From Scleropages formosus (lineage: Eukaryota > Chordata > Actinopteri > Osteoglossiformes > Osteoglossidae): 64,000 bases of DNA. This document shows positions 23,601 to 34,421 of this stretch, piece after piece. The DNA lies in NCBI RefSeq assembly GCF_900964775.1, contig NC_041806.1, forward strand, positions 45,124,586-45,188,585. The letters run 5' to 3'. Under the pieces are notes generated by a model that saw only the letters and a list, made by a program, of their open reading frames with translations, was not told where the DNA came from and made no database searches. Position numbers and translations under genes: made by a program. Position 1 is the first letter of the stretch. Every line of letters begins with the position of its first letter.

Positions 23601-24025
23601 CCCGAGGTTTGGGTCGGCCGGGCACTCGGCCCCGACCACCGCCCAAATCACAATGCACCGGCCCCTTACGGTTTCTCCGGCAGGTGGTGAGCCCACCGAA
23701 GAGCGGCTCCACGTCATGGCTTCGGGCTGAGCCCGGCCAGGCCCCGTGGGCATAGACCTGGCCATCAGGCGCTCGCATGCGAGCCCCCCCCCAGGCCTGG
23801 CTCCAGGGTGGGGCCCCGGTGACCCCATACCGGGCGGGGTAAACGGACGCCTTGATTTTTCCTTCATAAGGGGTTTTTGAACTGCGCTTTGTCTCGTCTG
23901 TCATCCAGGACCTGTCTGCCATGGGAGACCCTACCAGGGGCATGTAGCCCCAGACAACATAGCTCCTGGACTCATTCAGGCACTCAAACCCCTCCACCAC
24001 GATAAGGTGGCGGTTCACGGAGGAG
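20660..24025 (-). mobile_element. Rex3-type RTE LINE, near full length, with 12-bp target-site duplication
   Basis: A 3.37-kb element read on the minus strand. The flanks carry identical 12-bp direct repeats, cgttaaaaatat, at 20648-20659 and 24026-24037. The 3' end finishes in a (GGAT)n tail (20660-20680), as expected for Rex3/RTE elements. One long frame encodes endonuclease and reverse transcriptase. An intact frame and perfect duplication point to a recent insertion. It lies about 0.6 kb upstream of the candidate first exon of the 291-aa connexin. Confidence 0.95.
20692..24018 (-). CDS. Rex3/RTE LINE endonuclease-reverse transcriptase, 1108 aa, uninterrupted
   Basis: Enables target-primed retrotransposition of its own RNA. 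An APE-like endonuclease spans about residues 143-385, with FGTWNV (145-150), GDFNAHV (290-296), SMIDFVVVS (347-355) and STDHHLV (374-380). The reverse transcriptase follows, with [12 protein letters not shown] (748-759), GCPLSPILF (810-818) and the catalytic FADD (847-850), then a thumb/C-terminal region ending PRPGPG. The usual LQE-type glutamate of the endonuclease is not seen; GLTSTHSLG stands there. The first about 140 residues have no recognised domain, so translation may start later than the first ATG. No stop or frameshift interrupts the frame. Confidence 0.9.
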   Translation of the reverse strand: MNRHLIVVEGFECLNESRSYVVWGYMPLVGSPMADRSWMTDETKRSSKTPYEGKIKASVYPARYGVTGAPPWSQAWGGARMRAPDGQVYAHGAWPGSARSHDVEPLFGGLTTCRRNRKGPVHCDLGGGRGRVPGRPKPRAPTLVFGTWNVTSLAGKEPELVREVERYRLDIVGLTSTHSLGSGTTLLDRGWTLHYSGVAQGERRRAGVGLLIAPQFSRHVLESTPVNERVISLRLRVRERSFTVVCAYAPSGSVEYPAFLESLGGVLESAPTGDSVVLLGDFNAHVGSDSDTWRGVIGRSGLPDLNPSGELLLDFCASRGLSITNTMFMHKGVHQCTWHQDTLGRRSMIDFVVVSSDLRPYVLDTQVKRGAELSTDHHLVVSWIRWRGKKLDRPGRPKRIVRVCWERLAEAPVREVFNSHLRQSFNQVPREVGDIESEWTMFRSSIVGAAVRSCGHKVSGACRGGNPRTRWWTPEVRDAVKLKKEFYRAWLAHGTPEAADRYRRAKRSAALAVAAAKTRAWEEFGEAMEEDFRSASKRFWQTVRRLRGGKRCSTNTVYSGSGALLTSAEDVLGRWKEYFEDLLNPSDTPSVEEAEAGDSEGDSSITLAEVAEVVKKLLGGKAPGMDEIRPEFLKSLDVVGLSWLTRLCSIAWSLGTVPLDWQTGVVVPLFKKGDRRLCSNYRGITLLSLPGKVYARVLERRIRPIVEPRIQEEQCGFRPGRGTLDQLYTLTRVLEGSWEFAQPVHMCFVDLEKAFDRVPRGILWGVLRNYGVRGSLLRAVRSLYDRSRSLVRIAGSKSDLFPVHVGLRHGCPLSPILFIIFMDRISRRSQGTEGVCFGGREISSLLFADDVVLLASSSQDLQRALGRFAAECEAAGMRISTSKSEAMVLSRKKVDCSLRVRGELLPQVEEFKYLGVLFTSEGKMERQVDRRIGAASAVMRSLYRSVVVKRELSRKAKLSIYRSIYVPTLTYGHELWIMTERMRSRIQAAEMSFLRRVAGRTLRDRVRSSVTREELGVEPLLLRIERSQLRWLGHLFRMPPGRLPGEVLRACPTGRRPRGRPRTRWRDYVSRLAWERLGVPPEELEEVCGEREVWSTLLGLLPPRPGPG

Positions 24026-24037
24026 CGTTAAAAATAT
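24026..24037. repeat. Target-site duplication, right copy (Rex3 insertion)
   Basis: cgttaaaaatat, identical to 20648-20659. Confidence 0.9.
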
Positions 24038-24333
24038 TAATAAAATAAAAATAAAACATGAGACTACCTGCAATGCTTAGCTGGAGATGGTGATAATGAA
24101 GCTATGAATGAAATATCACTGTCAATGGCTTTTTACATAACCTGTACAAGTGAAGTGTATATAGAAGGAAGGGTGTTGGTAGGGCAGGGACTATCAGACA
24201 TGCATGGAGAGTTACGATACCTTTTCCAGGGGCCAGTCCACACAGCACCACAATCCTGGTTCATATGGAAAAAAGTGATCTGTCATAAGATGTAACGGGT
24301 TGGGAAAAAATAAATATATAATTAAGCATATGT

Positions 24334-24895
24334 GAGGGCAGCAGGAAGTGGAGTGCTCAGAGCTGCTGCCTTTGGACCCAGAAGCTACAGGTTTGAATTT
24401 CACTTCTAACTATATTACCCAAACCTACATTTACATTTATTTATTTAGCAGACACATTTCTCTAAAGCAACGTCCAATTAACTCTATGTAGTGTAATCAG
24501 CCCGCACACCTTATTCACCATGGTGACTTACACTGCTAGATACACTATTTACACTGGGTCACTCATCCATACATCAGTGGAACACACTCTCTCTGTCACT
24601 CACACACCATGAGTGAACCTGAACAGCAAGTCTATGGGATGAAACCACAGAGAATGGAGAGAACATGGGGAGAACATGCAAACTCCACACAGGCTGAGCA
24701 GGGAATAGAATCCATGTCCTCTCACACCACCCACATGCTGTGAGACAGCAGCACTACTTGCTGTGCCCCTGTGCCACCCAAGGTACTTACTGTAAGTTGC
24801 TCCAGCTGTTTGAATGGGTAAAGAGTTGTCGGTAGCGTCATGTTGTAAGTCTCTTTGCAGAAAAGCATCAGCTAAATAAATAAATGTGGCTCCTG
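24334..24895 (+). mobile_element. SINE family B interrupted by a minus-strand family C composite
   Basis: Family B head at 24334-24419 and its body and tail at 24780-24895 (aaggtacttactgtaagttg, cagctaaataaataaatg) are separated by a minus-strand element (24420-24779) that carries gagaacatgcaaactccaca and a tttacatttatttatttagc tail. Confidence 0.75.
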
Positions 24896-24957
24896 CAGCT
24901 TCAACTAACAAATTAGGAATATGTAGGAACAGTTCTGTTAGCACAGTGCACATGGAG

Positions 24958-25140
24958 AGGGGGGCACGGTGGCTCTCTGGTGGGTCTGGGGTTCTGGTCC
25001 TGCTTGAAGTGCCTTGCGACGGACTGATGTCCCATCCTGGGTGTGTCCCCCCCCCCCTCCAGCCTTACGCCCTGTGTTGCCGGGTTAGGCCCGGTGCCAC
25101 CGCGACCCCACTCTGGACCAGTGGTTTCAGACAGTGCGTG
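24958..25140 (+). mobile_element. SINE family A
   Basis: Starts gggggcacggtggc; part of the head between A and B boxes is missing; the body and the ccagtggtttcag end are clear. Confidence 0.85.
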
Positions 25141-25267
25141 TAGTTTAGATTAAAACTCTTTCAAAACTGAGTGCTTACAATGAGAGAAGCTATTGCTATA
25201 CTCTGAAATCCCCCCGCAAACAAGTGAGGTTGTTAGTCAAGGCAGAACACACACGTATTGTTAGAAA

Positions 25268-25440
25268 CCACCTGTCGCAAGTAGGGTCATGGTAAGCTGG
25301 AGCCTAACTCAGAAACACAGGGAGTAAGGACACACCTCAGACAGGATACCAGTCCCTTGCAAGGAACCCCAAGGAGGACTTGAACCTCAGGCCCCCCCAG
25401 AAACCAAACACAGGCCAAATCCGCCATACCGCCATCCCCA
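25268..25440 (-). mobile_element. SINE family A, diverged
   Basis: Minus-strand copy recognised by the caaggaaccccaa, gatgaccag-like and head motifs; many substitutions. Confidence 0.7.
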
Positions 25441-25505
25441 AGGCAGAACAAAACAATAGAAACTGATAGGCCTGAGATGTTAGTCATTATGACACTAAAA
25501 CCAAG

Positions 25506-25690
25506 GCATCTGGTAGTGTTGCGGTTAGAGTCACTGCCTTGGGATCCAGAGGTTGCAGGTTTGATTCCTAGCTGTAGTACTCTTCAGCAAGGTACTTATC
25601 CTACATCACTCCAGTAAATTACCCAGCTGCCTAAATAGGTAAATAACTGTAACTTGCTTGGGAGAAAAGCATCAATTAAACAAAATATGC
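25506..25690 (+). mobile_element. SINE family B
   Basis: Head tagtgttgcggttagag, B box aggtttgattcc, body cagcaaggtacttatcc, tail gagaaaagcatcaatt. Confidence 0.75.
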
Positions 25691-26403
25691 AGCTCCTGTA
25701 TTAGCAGGGTGACTCATGAGGCATCCACTATTCTAGTTCCATGGAACAGCTAGCAGTGTCAAGGTAAAGGAAGATGACTTCGTGTTGGTTGAAATCGTGA
25801 CCGTGTCATTTTCGTTGCGTTGCCCTGGAACGCGCACTTGCCCGGAACTGCTCCGGTATTAATACCCAGCTCTATAAACATGTAAATAGGTGTAAACTGG
25901 ATTGGATGTCTGGATGTAATCACTGTGACCACTCCTGGGAATAATTTAGCGACAACCAAAAATTCATCACGACAAAACACTTTGCTTGCTAAGTTCCCCC
26001 TTAAACCCATCCAGGATGTTAACAGTCAAAAGACAGTTTATTTTGTGTGTTTCATCAACATTCACAATGCAGACATGTTCATCACCCAATATCCATTTTA
26101 ACAAAATTTCAAATAACCGATTGCAGTGTTATATTTAATTCAGCATTAACCAAAATACTTATGCTAATAGTGAACATGAGTACACCTGGTTAGGTGTCTT
26201 CGTTGGAGATGGTTCACCGTTTTATTAATCGTAAAGATGTGAGAGTAAACAGGGTTGGAGTAAACAAGATATAAGTAAAGAAATAACCGGCATACAATGT
26301 ATTCTTCTTAATCCTTTCAATGAATGACTGGTTTCCGTGTGCGGGTTGGTCATGCCGAACCATGTTTTAATCTACCGGTTTACAACCGTTGTACACTAGC
26401 TGC

Positions 26404-27300
26404 TTAGATCTGGACCTCCTCCAGAATGGCGGTGTTGTCTTCTGAGGCCAGGCTCTTGGTGAGGCCGCTGGCCAGCTTCCTCCCGTGGAGCTCAAGTTCC
26501 ATGTTCATCCAGTTCTGGATCACCTGGTCCTTGTTTTTAAACTCTTTCCTCTCCAGGATCGGGGTGGCGTCTGTCACCATATAGTCTTTCCTCCGATCCA
26601 CACACCTGTGGACTGTCCGGATGCAAAGATAGACGATTTCAATCAGGTTGAGGAGGGCGGACACACAGGCCACTATCAGCATGAACCAGATGAAAAGGGT
26701 CTTCTCGGTGGGCCTGGACAGGAAGCAGTCCACCTGGTGAGGACAAGGGGACTGCCTGCAGACGTAGCGAGGCTCTAGAGTGAAGCCATACAGGTAGTAC
26801 TGGCCTACGATGAAGGCCACCTCAAGCAGTGTTTTAATAAACACGCTTGCCAGGTAACTCTGCAGCAGACGGCCGTGAAGGTTGACCTTGCCTGTGTTGC
26901 TGGTGTACTTGGGCATCTTGAAGCCTTTTCTGACCATTAAGCCGCTGCATTCATCTTGGGATTGCTTCTCCACCTTCTGCCACATCTTCTTCTCATTGTG
27001 GATGACGTGCAAGACGTGGCCCAAGTACAAGAGGGTCGGTGTGGAAACGAAGATGATCTGCATGACCCAGAAGCGAATGTGGGAGATGGGGAAGGCGTGG
27101 TCGTAGCACACGTTCGTACAGCCAGGCTGCTGTGTGTTGCAGACGAACCCGGACTGCTCGTCCCCCCACACCCTCTCCGCCCCGGTGCTGAGAACCAGGA
27201 TCCTGAAGACGAACAGGACAGTGAGCCACACCTTCCCAATGACCGTGGTGTGGGTCTGCACCTTGTCCAGCAGGCGGCCCAGGAAGTCCCATTCGCCCAT
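26404..27300 (-). CDS. Connexin 32-like gap junction protein (third small connexin), 298 aa
   Basis: Complete connexin starting [15 protein letters not shown] (Glu3 in place of the more common Asp). Loop 1 cysteines are C54, C61, C65; loop 2 C181, C186, C192, then [11 protein letters not shown]. The cytoplasmic loop is about 8 residues longer than in the two neighbours ([16 protein letters not shown]) and TM4 has a Trp (FIWFMLIV), so this copy is the most diverged of the three. The tail ends EEVQI, a possible PDZ ligand. The acceptor TTTTAG is at about 27333 and the 32-nt leader includes a run of 15 A just before the start codon. AATAAA signals lie 180-370 bp downstream. Confidence 0.93.
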   Translation of the reverse strand: MGEWDFLGRLLDKVQTHTTVIGKVWLTVLFVFRILVLSTGAERVWGDEQSGFVCNTQQPGCTNVCYDHAFPISHIRFWVMQIIFVSTPTLLYLGHVLHVIHNEKKMWQKVEKQSQDECSGLMVRKGFKMPKYTSNTGKVNLHGRLLQSYLASVFIKTLLEVAFIVGQYYLYGFTLEPRYVCRQSPCPHQVDCFLSRPTEKTLFIWFMLIVACVSALLNLIEIVYLCIRTVHRCVDRRKDYMVTDATPILERKEFKNKDQVIQNWMNMELELHGRKLASGLTKSLASEDNTAILEEVQI

Positions 27301-27506
27301 CGTTTTTTTTTTTTTTTCTGTGGGTTGCGCTCCTAAAAGAAAAATAGTGATTTTATGTTGAAAATAAAAACTAAACTATATGGTACTTTGGGAGGGATGA
27401 CACTGAGTTTGATGCTATCTCAAATGCGAATGAGTAAAAAAAGGCAGTGGTTCACTCTACAGTTATGTGTTTGTTAAAATTTGGCGTATTAAAAATTTAC
27501 ATGGAG

Positions 27507-27594
27507 AGAGGAGGTGCTGTAGTGGTTACAGCTTCTGCCTTGCAGTCTGCAGGTCTCGGATCCTACTGTAGTAACTTTGATCAAGGCACTTGAA

Positions 27595-27653
<59 letters not shown>

Positions 27654-27920
27654 TGTCTGAACTGCTTGTCCCATACAGGGTTGCGGGGAGCCGGAGCCTA
27701 ACCTGGCAACACAGGGCGCAAGGCTGGAGGGGGAGGGGACACACCCAGGACAGGATGCCAGTCTGCCGCAAGGCACCCCAAGTGGGACTCAAACCCCAGA
27801 CCCACCAGAGAGCAGGACCCGGTTCAACCCACTCCACCCCTAGTCCTTGAACTGATATAGCAAAAATTACACAGCTGTACAAATGGTTAAATTTGTACTA
27901 AAAAAGTAAACAAAGGTACA
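27507..27920 (+). mobile_element. SINE family B split by a family A insertion
   Basis: Head at 27507-27596 (gctgtagtggttacagc) and remainder at 27846-27920 (aaaaattacacagctgta), broken by the CA-tailed family A copy. Confidence 0.75.
27597..27845 (-). mobile_element. SINE family A with long (CA)n, nested in SINE family B
   Basis: A tail of about 28 CA units (27597-27652) leads into a complete family A body. cttgaact occurs on both sides (27589-27596 and 27846-27853), and the host SINE B resumes after it. Confidence 0.88.
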
Positions 27921-27924
27921 TTTT

Positions 27925-29180
27925 GTATCAATAATTTTGCTAAAAAATCTAGTGGGGCTTAGGGATCTGACCTCGCCTAGTCTCCAAACACTGATTGTAT
28001 AGGGGATGCCGTGTATTAGAAAGGGACACTTTCCACCCTTCTACGGTAGCACTGTGCTGTCCCAAACCAATCAAGAACCAGAAAAAAAAATTAAGATGAA
28101 AACCCAAGGCATTTTAAACTAACTCCAATTAATTTTCAGAAATAAAATGTTTGCACTAAAAATATCAAGAAATTGTGGTTTTAAACACAACAAACTTGAA
28201 GAATCGGTTTAAGACCAGAACAAGTTAGTAAAGTGAGTTATTTTTCTTACTTTGTTGAGAGTATCTTGTTTTTTCACTGAAATATGATTGGTGTTGAAAA
28301 TGCTTTTTGTGAGCATGAAAAAATAGGAGATTCCCAAATTAACTTTTCTTAGTCTTATGAGATACATCTCCATATTATTTCTTTTTCGTCAGCAGGGGGC
28401 ATAGTGGTTAGAGCTGTTGCCTTGCAACCAAATACCCCAGGTTTGAATCCTATCTCCAGCTGTAGTTCCCGTGATCAAGGCACTGAAGTGAAAGTAAAAA
28501 TTACCCAGCTTTCCGAATGGGAAATAAAAGTAATCTCGGGTACTAGGACACAAACCAATCATTGTAACTACAGACTTGGATTAACCTAGTTTGTCACAGA
28601 TTTCTTTTACTATTATCACACTTAATACTTCCTCATTCAATGACTACATTCATAGCCAAAGGGCACAGAGATATGCTGTGTATATTGATAAGTCAGAAGC
28701 TGAGAGTACGTTTCATATCAATAACACTGTTTCTGCAGCCTAGTGGGAACTGGGGATCTGACCTTGTCTAGTCCCCAAACACGGATTGTTTAGGGGAAGC
28801 AGTGCATTTGAAAAAGACTATTTCCACCCTGCTACTGTAGGACCTTACTGTGCAAAACCCAGCAAAACCATTAAAAAAAAAATTAGGTAATTAACACTGA
28901 TTTTCAAAAATAATAATAAAAAACTCAATCCGCAAACAAACCTTTTTTTTAAGGTGACAAACAACATTAAGGTCAATAAAACCTGAAGGCTCATTATAAA
29001 ACATGGAGAACTGAGCAAACAGGAATCTGTGATTTTGCTAAGAGTATCTTGTTCTTCCAGTGAAATATAGAATTATGACTAGTGGTAGTGTGAAGAAGAA
29101 AGAGGAGGTACCCAAATGAACCTGGAGTCTTATGAAGCACAATTCCATATACTGTACTTCTAGTTCAGCAACATTTACTC
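27925..29180 (+). repeat. Two diverged direct copies of a segment of at least 550 bp
   Basis: 27940-28395 and 28725-29180 share, in the same order, tatcaataa, gatctgacct, tagtccccaaacac-like text, cgg/tattgt..taggggaagc, tttccaccctgctactgtag, agagtatcttgttcttc-like text and gtcttatgag/aagca, and each is followed by a family B SINE. The period is about 785 bp. Lies upstream of the third small connexin. Confidence 0.75.
28395..28560 (+). mobile_element. SINE family B
   Basis: ggcatagtggttagagctg head, ggtttgaatcc B box, gatcaaggcactg body. Confidence 0.75.
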
Positions 29181-29365
29181 TAGGGCAGCAGGTGGCGTGG
29201 TGGTTAAAGCTGAATGCCACCACCTCCTGCAGTACCCTTGATCAAGGCACTTAGACTGACATGTTGCAGTAAAAATTGCCCAGCTAAATGGGTACATCAC
29301 TGCAAGTGGCTTAAAGTACAAACCTAAAATTATACCTTACCTTGGAGTAAAGTGTCAGCAACAGC
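29181..29365 (+). mobile_element. SINE family B
   Basis: gcaggtggcgtggtggttaa head with A box; gtacccttgatcaaggcac body; B box lost. Confidence 0.7.
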
Positions 29366-29369
29366 GATA

Positions 29370-30204
29370 TCTAATAAAAGAAAACTTGCAGATGTGCCAT
29401 TTGTGCGAAGAACTCACCTAGAGTGGTGTCTGCGTCAGATGACGTACGGCGTCGAAACCGACTGCTCGGTGCGCCGTGTCCTTCCTCAGCTGCGAGATGT
29501 CAGACAGACGCGGGGTGTACAAAAGTTTCCATCCAGATAAAAACTGAAAAAATATATCTCCTACGTCAGAGGACCTGGAGTGTACCACACTGCTCCGGAG
29601 AATTAGCACAAGACAGCCTTTCTGGTCTTACTAAAGGTTGCTGGATATCTGAAAGCAGGTTATTGATGTAATATCACGTTTAAGATCTTAAAAACATGAA
29701 ACATACACCACCGGCAACTTTTAACATGTGTAAAATATCACGGTCCAAATTCTGTTGACACAAAATCTAGTCATTAATGGATCTGCGCAAGCTGAAAACC
29801 CAGACATCCAATTTAACACATTAAAATTTGTGTTGAGAAGGGTCCCGGTGAACCGGAGCTTATCTCACAAACACCGGGCGCAGAGTGGAGGGGGGTACAC
29901 CGTGGACGGGAAGCCAGTCCATTGCAGGGTAGCCGCTCACACGCTACAAGCAATTTATAACTTACCAATCCAACTGAACTACATGTTTTTGGGTTGAGAG
30001 AGGAAGCCCACACAGGCATGGGGAGAACATGCATGCTCCACGCAGACCGAGCAGTTTCCCAAACACCACCCAGGCACCGTGAGGTAGCAGCAGCATTTAC
30101 TGCACCACTACTGCGCTGAAAATAAGTTTTTTTTTTTTTTTTTTTTTAAAAAAGTCAAATAACTTAAAATGAGGTCTCAAGCTACAATTAACTGTGAGAA
30201 ACAG

Positions 30205-30288
<84 letters not shown>

Positions 30289-31370
30289 CCTATAGTACAG
30301 AATACTTCATTTCACACCAATTTATTCCTGCAAACTCCAGGAGGAAACGCAGCTGGTTTATCTCATTCTTTGCGCTTTGAGGGAGGGATCCGGAGGAGGA
30401 CAAATGTTGAGGTTAAACTACGTTTTAAACCACTTGTTTGTATATGTGCAAAAACTATTTACAAAGTAATCACAGACAACATGAAGAAAGCCTGTATTTT
30501 TTATTGGTATTTTGTCAGCAGATCTTGGTACACATTGCATAAAAGATATGCCAATGTACCTTCTATTATCTATATACATATTAATATGTTACTACCACCA
30601 CAACTCTGCAGTACATCATACAGAACAGTCGCTATATTTCACTACCTCACAAACCAGCAACAAAAGCCAATCAAAAGATGTTATAAGGTCAATGGTGATT
30701 TTTCGATATTTTACATTCCTCAGCCACGGTCCTGTGGGTCCCCACTGGGTCCAGGTCATCCAGCTCTCAAACTGCTAAACTCAGCACTGAAAAAGGTTAA
30801 ATTAATTGGATCAGTTCCACAACACACACAGATGGATGACCCGCGCACATTGTGGTCCTGCAAGGAGCACGATTAAGAAAATTTGTGTTCCGATAGAACT
30901 GCACAAGTACCACATCTCAGCACACCAGTTAAGTCTCAAAAATAAGGGAAAAAGTTGTTTACAACACAACACTATATCCATATTATTATAATACACACAA
31001 AATAAAATATTGTTCCATAGAGAAACCACACCATCTCAAAGAGGAAGGGATTACATTAAGCAAGTTGCAGGAAAAAATAAATTACATTTTGGCACTGCAG
31101 GCGTTTTGGATTTGTGTAACAGTACACCGTAGTGAGTGATGGAGTCGGTGGGGGGGGGGGGAGTGTTTCAAAATGCAACGTCCATTAATTCTAATGCATC
31201 TTGACACAAAATAAAATTCTCACACAGCATGTATACAGCTGTCTGGAACAGAGTGATTGCGTGTTGTTTTTACTCCTTTTACTTAGTCATCGATCCAGGC
31301 TCTAAATCGTTAGATTGATCGAGCCATGCGCCTGGTCTCTTGCCGCTGGACTGGAATGCTGGGGGCAGAC
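29370..31370. other. Intergenic DNA between connexin cluster and hsdl1
   Basis: Holds a CpG-richer patch (29400-29650), worn SINE remnants (29840-30115), the CA microsatellite and probable hsdl1 3'UTR. An AATAAA on the hsdl1 strand lies at 30500-30505. No further gene seen. Confidence 0.5.
30210..30285 (+). repeat. (CA)n microsatellite of about 38 units
   Basis: Not attached to a recognisable SINE body, downstream of hsdl1. A T run (30127-30147) is close by. Confidence 0.95.
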
Positions 31371-31377
31371 GTGTCTT

Positions 31378-34257
31378 CTACCTTGTGCCTGAGAACATGT
31401 ACGTTCCCCAAACCCACATCCACTCGGGCATGTACTGCACAAGCCACAGCTGAAACAAAGAGGACAAGAGGGAGACATCACACGGGAATGTTGTCTGACT
31501 TTTCTGTGGGTGTAACTGTGTGTTTATCAGAAGCCAGACGTCTCTACGGGTCAATGCAGCTCATTCATTGGGAGGAGGGGAACAAACCTATAAAATGATC
31601 AACAAATACAACTATAAAAATATCAGCAGCATATAACAAACAAAGCAGTGACTACCAAGAAATTAAAACAAATGCTGTTATTCATAATTTAATACTCATC
31701 CATCCATCAATCAATAATCTCTTGTCCAGTCAAGGGTTGCCGTGGTCCAGGACTTATCCCAGACCCACAGGGCATGAATTACACAGCCCCCCCCCCCCCC
31801 CCCCCACACCACACACACACACACACACACACAATCTGGAGTGATCAGTACACCTGAAACATGTTGTTGGACTATGGAAGGAAACCCCTGCAAACATGGG
31901 GACAACATACAAACTCCACACAGACAGCCGGATTTGAACCCACACCTCAACTCGCAACCCAGAAGCTATCAGAGACCAGCAGTCCCTGCAAAGTCACTGT
32001 TCTGCTCTTATTTGTAGACTCCCACAAGATTAAAATCAAGGAGTGCCCCATTTTTATCTTTTGTTTATTGCTATCAAGATACAAATTTTAAAAAAAAAAA
32101 AAAAAAGAAAGCCTCTCAGGATCCGCTTTACCAGTATTTCATAATAAAAGCTGAGATCAGGCAGAAGTGGATTAAGGGGCAAAAACTGAACAAACACACT
32201 GCCGACCTTTGGTCCCAGCACTGGGATTCCTAGTTATGCGGTCCACCGTACCTGCAGCGAGTGGGGCCAGTAGCCCGTGGTCCTGTGAGAGATTCCTAGA
32301 GTGGATATGGCGTGACGGGCATAAACCCGGGCCTGGGGTACAAGCCACCCGCCAGCACCCTGATCTCCGCTGGCGTCACCCCACTCTGCAGAACCCACTC
32401 TGAAGGGGACCAGGCTCTGGACAAAAATCCCTCTGTGGTTGTACTCATAGTGCAGCGCGCGGCTGAAATGGTCAAGGTAGGCCTGGAAGAAACGGTACAA
32501 CGCACTAACCGATCAGCTTATTGAAGCTTTAACACAGATTTACATTTATTCATTTAGTTGACACTTTTCTCCAAAGAAACTTCTAACATTAATCTATTTA
32601 CAATTATTTACCCATTTATACAGCTGGGTACTTTTACTGGAGCAATTCAGGACAAGTACCTTGCTCAAGGGTACTATACCCAGAGGTGAGATTCGAACCT
32701 CCAACCTTTCAGTCCAAAGGCAGCACTAACTACAATGCTACCACAAGAGACATATATGTAATGTGACTTACAGCGTTAGCTAATTAACTCTACACTGATT
32801 TACCCATTCATTCAGGGTAAGTACCTACACCACCTGGTGAGATGAAGTGAAAGAAACGCTGTTGCTAAGGGCTGACCGTGGCGGCTGTGAAGACGGCCTT
32901 GTTTGGCGTGGGCTTACAGCACAGCCCGGAGGAGATGTTGACCACGGCCCCCCTGCCTTTCTCCACCATGCTTGGCAGAACAAGGCGGGTCATCAGCGTG
33001 GCAGCCGAGATATTTCTGTTCAACGCGTCCCAGAGCCGGTCTTCGGACAGGCTGGCGAAGCCCCGAGGGGAGCCCAAGGACGCATCAACGCTGTTTATCA
33101 GGAAGCCTATATCTTTGTCCTTCAGCGCGTCTCGGATACGTCGGCAGGTGACGGGACCCAGGTGGAAGTCTGCCTCGACCAGCAGGGTCTCGACCCCGTG
33201 GGCCTCGGCGACAGCCTTGGCGGCATCCTCCGCCTCGCGACCCCGGCGGCCAACCAGGATGATGGACACCCCCTGCCTCGCCAGCTCCTCTGCATAAGCG
33301 CTCGCCAACGCTTCAGGAGCACCTGGAGAACACGCAGATTAGACAGAGGCACGCTTGTTCCACATCCTCCGGAAGAATCCGGCGATACAAAGTTGCGCTT
33401 CCGCGGCACAATCGAGCCATTGATTCCGATTCACAGAGGCTCCTCGACCTACAAACGATTGGGACATAAGGTTTGTTTGTAACTCTGTTCAAATCCCAAA
33501 GCCAGCTTTCCACCAAGTCGCAATGAACAAAAGGGGAACAATGCAGACGCCCCCACCACCTCCCCCCCGTTTTTGTGTGGGTTGGGCTTTGGGTTTTTTT
33601 TTTTGTATTCTATAGCTGCACAAACTCAAATACTCAATACAGTATGTCTTTGTGATTTTTTTTTTTTTTTTTTCTTACTTCTGGAAACATTAAAACTAAG
33701 ATGAATCTCCTGAAAGTACAAGGGCGTAGTCTCAGCAAACTCATTCAAATTCAACAACACGCAATGCGGTGCATCATCTTGATGTGGGGGGGGTAAACAC
33801 AGGGTGCATCTGATCTGTCCCTCAACTTTTGATTACATAAATGAAAAGAAAAAATAAAAAAAAATGTTGCATCTTCAAAAATTCAATGCCACCACACAGG
33901 GCCAGTTTGTGCCAGGCCAGGCTTAAGCCTAAAATAAGTGTCAAGAGGGGTGAGGCCTTTTCTTTGGGGTGTGTCCTCGTCTCCCGGTGAAGAAGAAGCT
34001 GTGTGTCCACCTGGCCCTCCGCTCCCGCCCATCTTACCCACAACGACAGCCCATGTGCCGAAGCGCTGCAGCAGGTCTCCCCTGTGCATCAGCCTGGGGA
34101 TGAAGTGCAGTCTGATGAGGCTGTAACAGTCCCTGGCGAAGAGCGCCGCCCTGCTGGCCGTGTACACGGCGCCCACCAGGGCCAGAGTCTCCACATAGCA
34201 GTGACAGGAGCGCGCGATTTCCCTGTACAGCAGCTGGAAGCTGTCTACTGCGGCCAT
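31378..34257 (-). CDS. hsdl1: Inactive hydroxysteroid dehydrogenase-like protein 1, 322 aa, four coding exons
   Basis: Exons (gene order): 34257-34038, 33322-32877, 32482-32252 and 31449-31378; junction phases agree and all introns are GT-AG. The start [45 protein letters not shown] and QYMPEW all match HSDL1, a mitochondrial SDR-fold protein regarded as a pseudoenzyme because Phe218 replaces the catalytic Tyr. Phe218 is conserved here. Beyond that, the dinucleotide loop reads [10 protein letters not shown] (74-83) where human HSDL1 has GATDGIGKAY, the NNVG equivalent is NSVD (150-153), and the catalytic-lysine position 222 is Thr. The part between VPFRV and GGWLVP does not resemble its relatives. 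The last exon is short ([23 protein letters not shown] then stop). It is divergent from tbc1d32, with about 1.5 kb between start codons. Confidence 0.92.
31700..31985 (-). mobile_element. SINE family C with C run and (CA)n
   Basis: Minus-strand body with ggacaacatacaaactccac and gatttgaaccc; contains a run of about 17 C and a CA tract. Confidence 0.7.
32540..32750 (-). mobile_element. SINE family B in hsdl1 intron 2
   Basis: Minus copy: tttacatttattcatttag tail first, then cagctgggta, gtaccttgctcaagggta and gattcgaacctccaac. Confidence 0.85.
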
Positions 34258-34421
34258 GGCAGGCGGCTATTCACCTGAAGGGCTTCGCGATCTGTTTCTA
34301 TAAAGATTACTGAACACAAAAGTGCCCCGCTTCAGGATAACCTCACCGCTAAACGGCTGACAACTTATTCGCTAGGCGCTTTATCGGGACCGGTTTGCGT
34401 CCTCAGTCGGCGGTTAATCGG

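Noticed and set aside
20861-23867. Many open frames on both strands of the LINE
   Set aside because: Shadows of the GC-rich Rex3 coding frame.
29352-29671. Small open frames in the CpG-richer patch upstream of the third small connexin
   Set aside because: Short, mutually contradictory and without family likeness; could be a 5' exon but no donor is convincing.
30169-30876. 235-codon plus frame containing a long Thr-His run
   Set aside because: The frame runs through a (CA)n microsatellite and then AT-rich DNA with no protein likeness.
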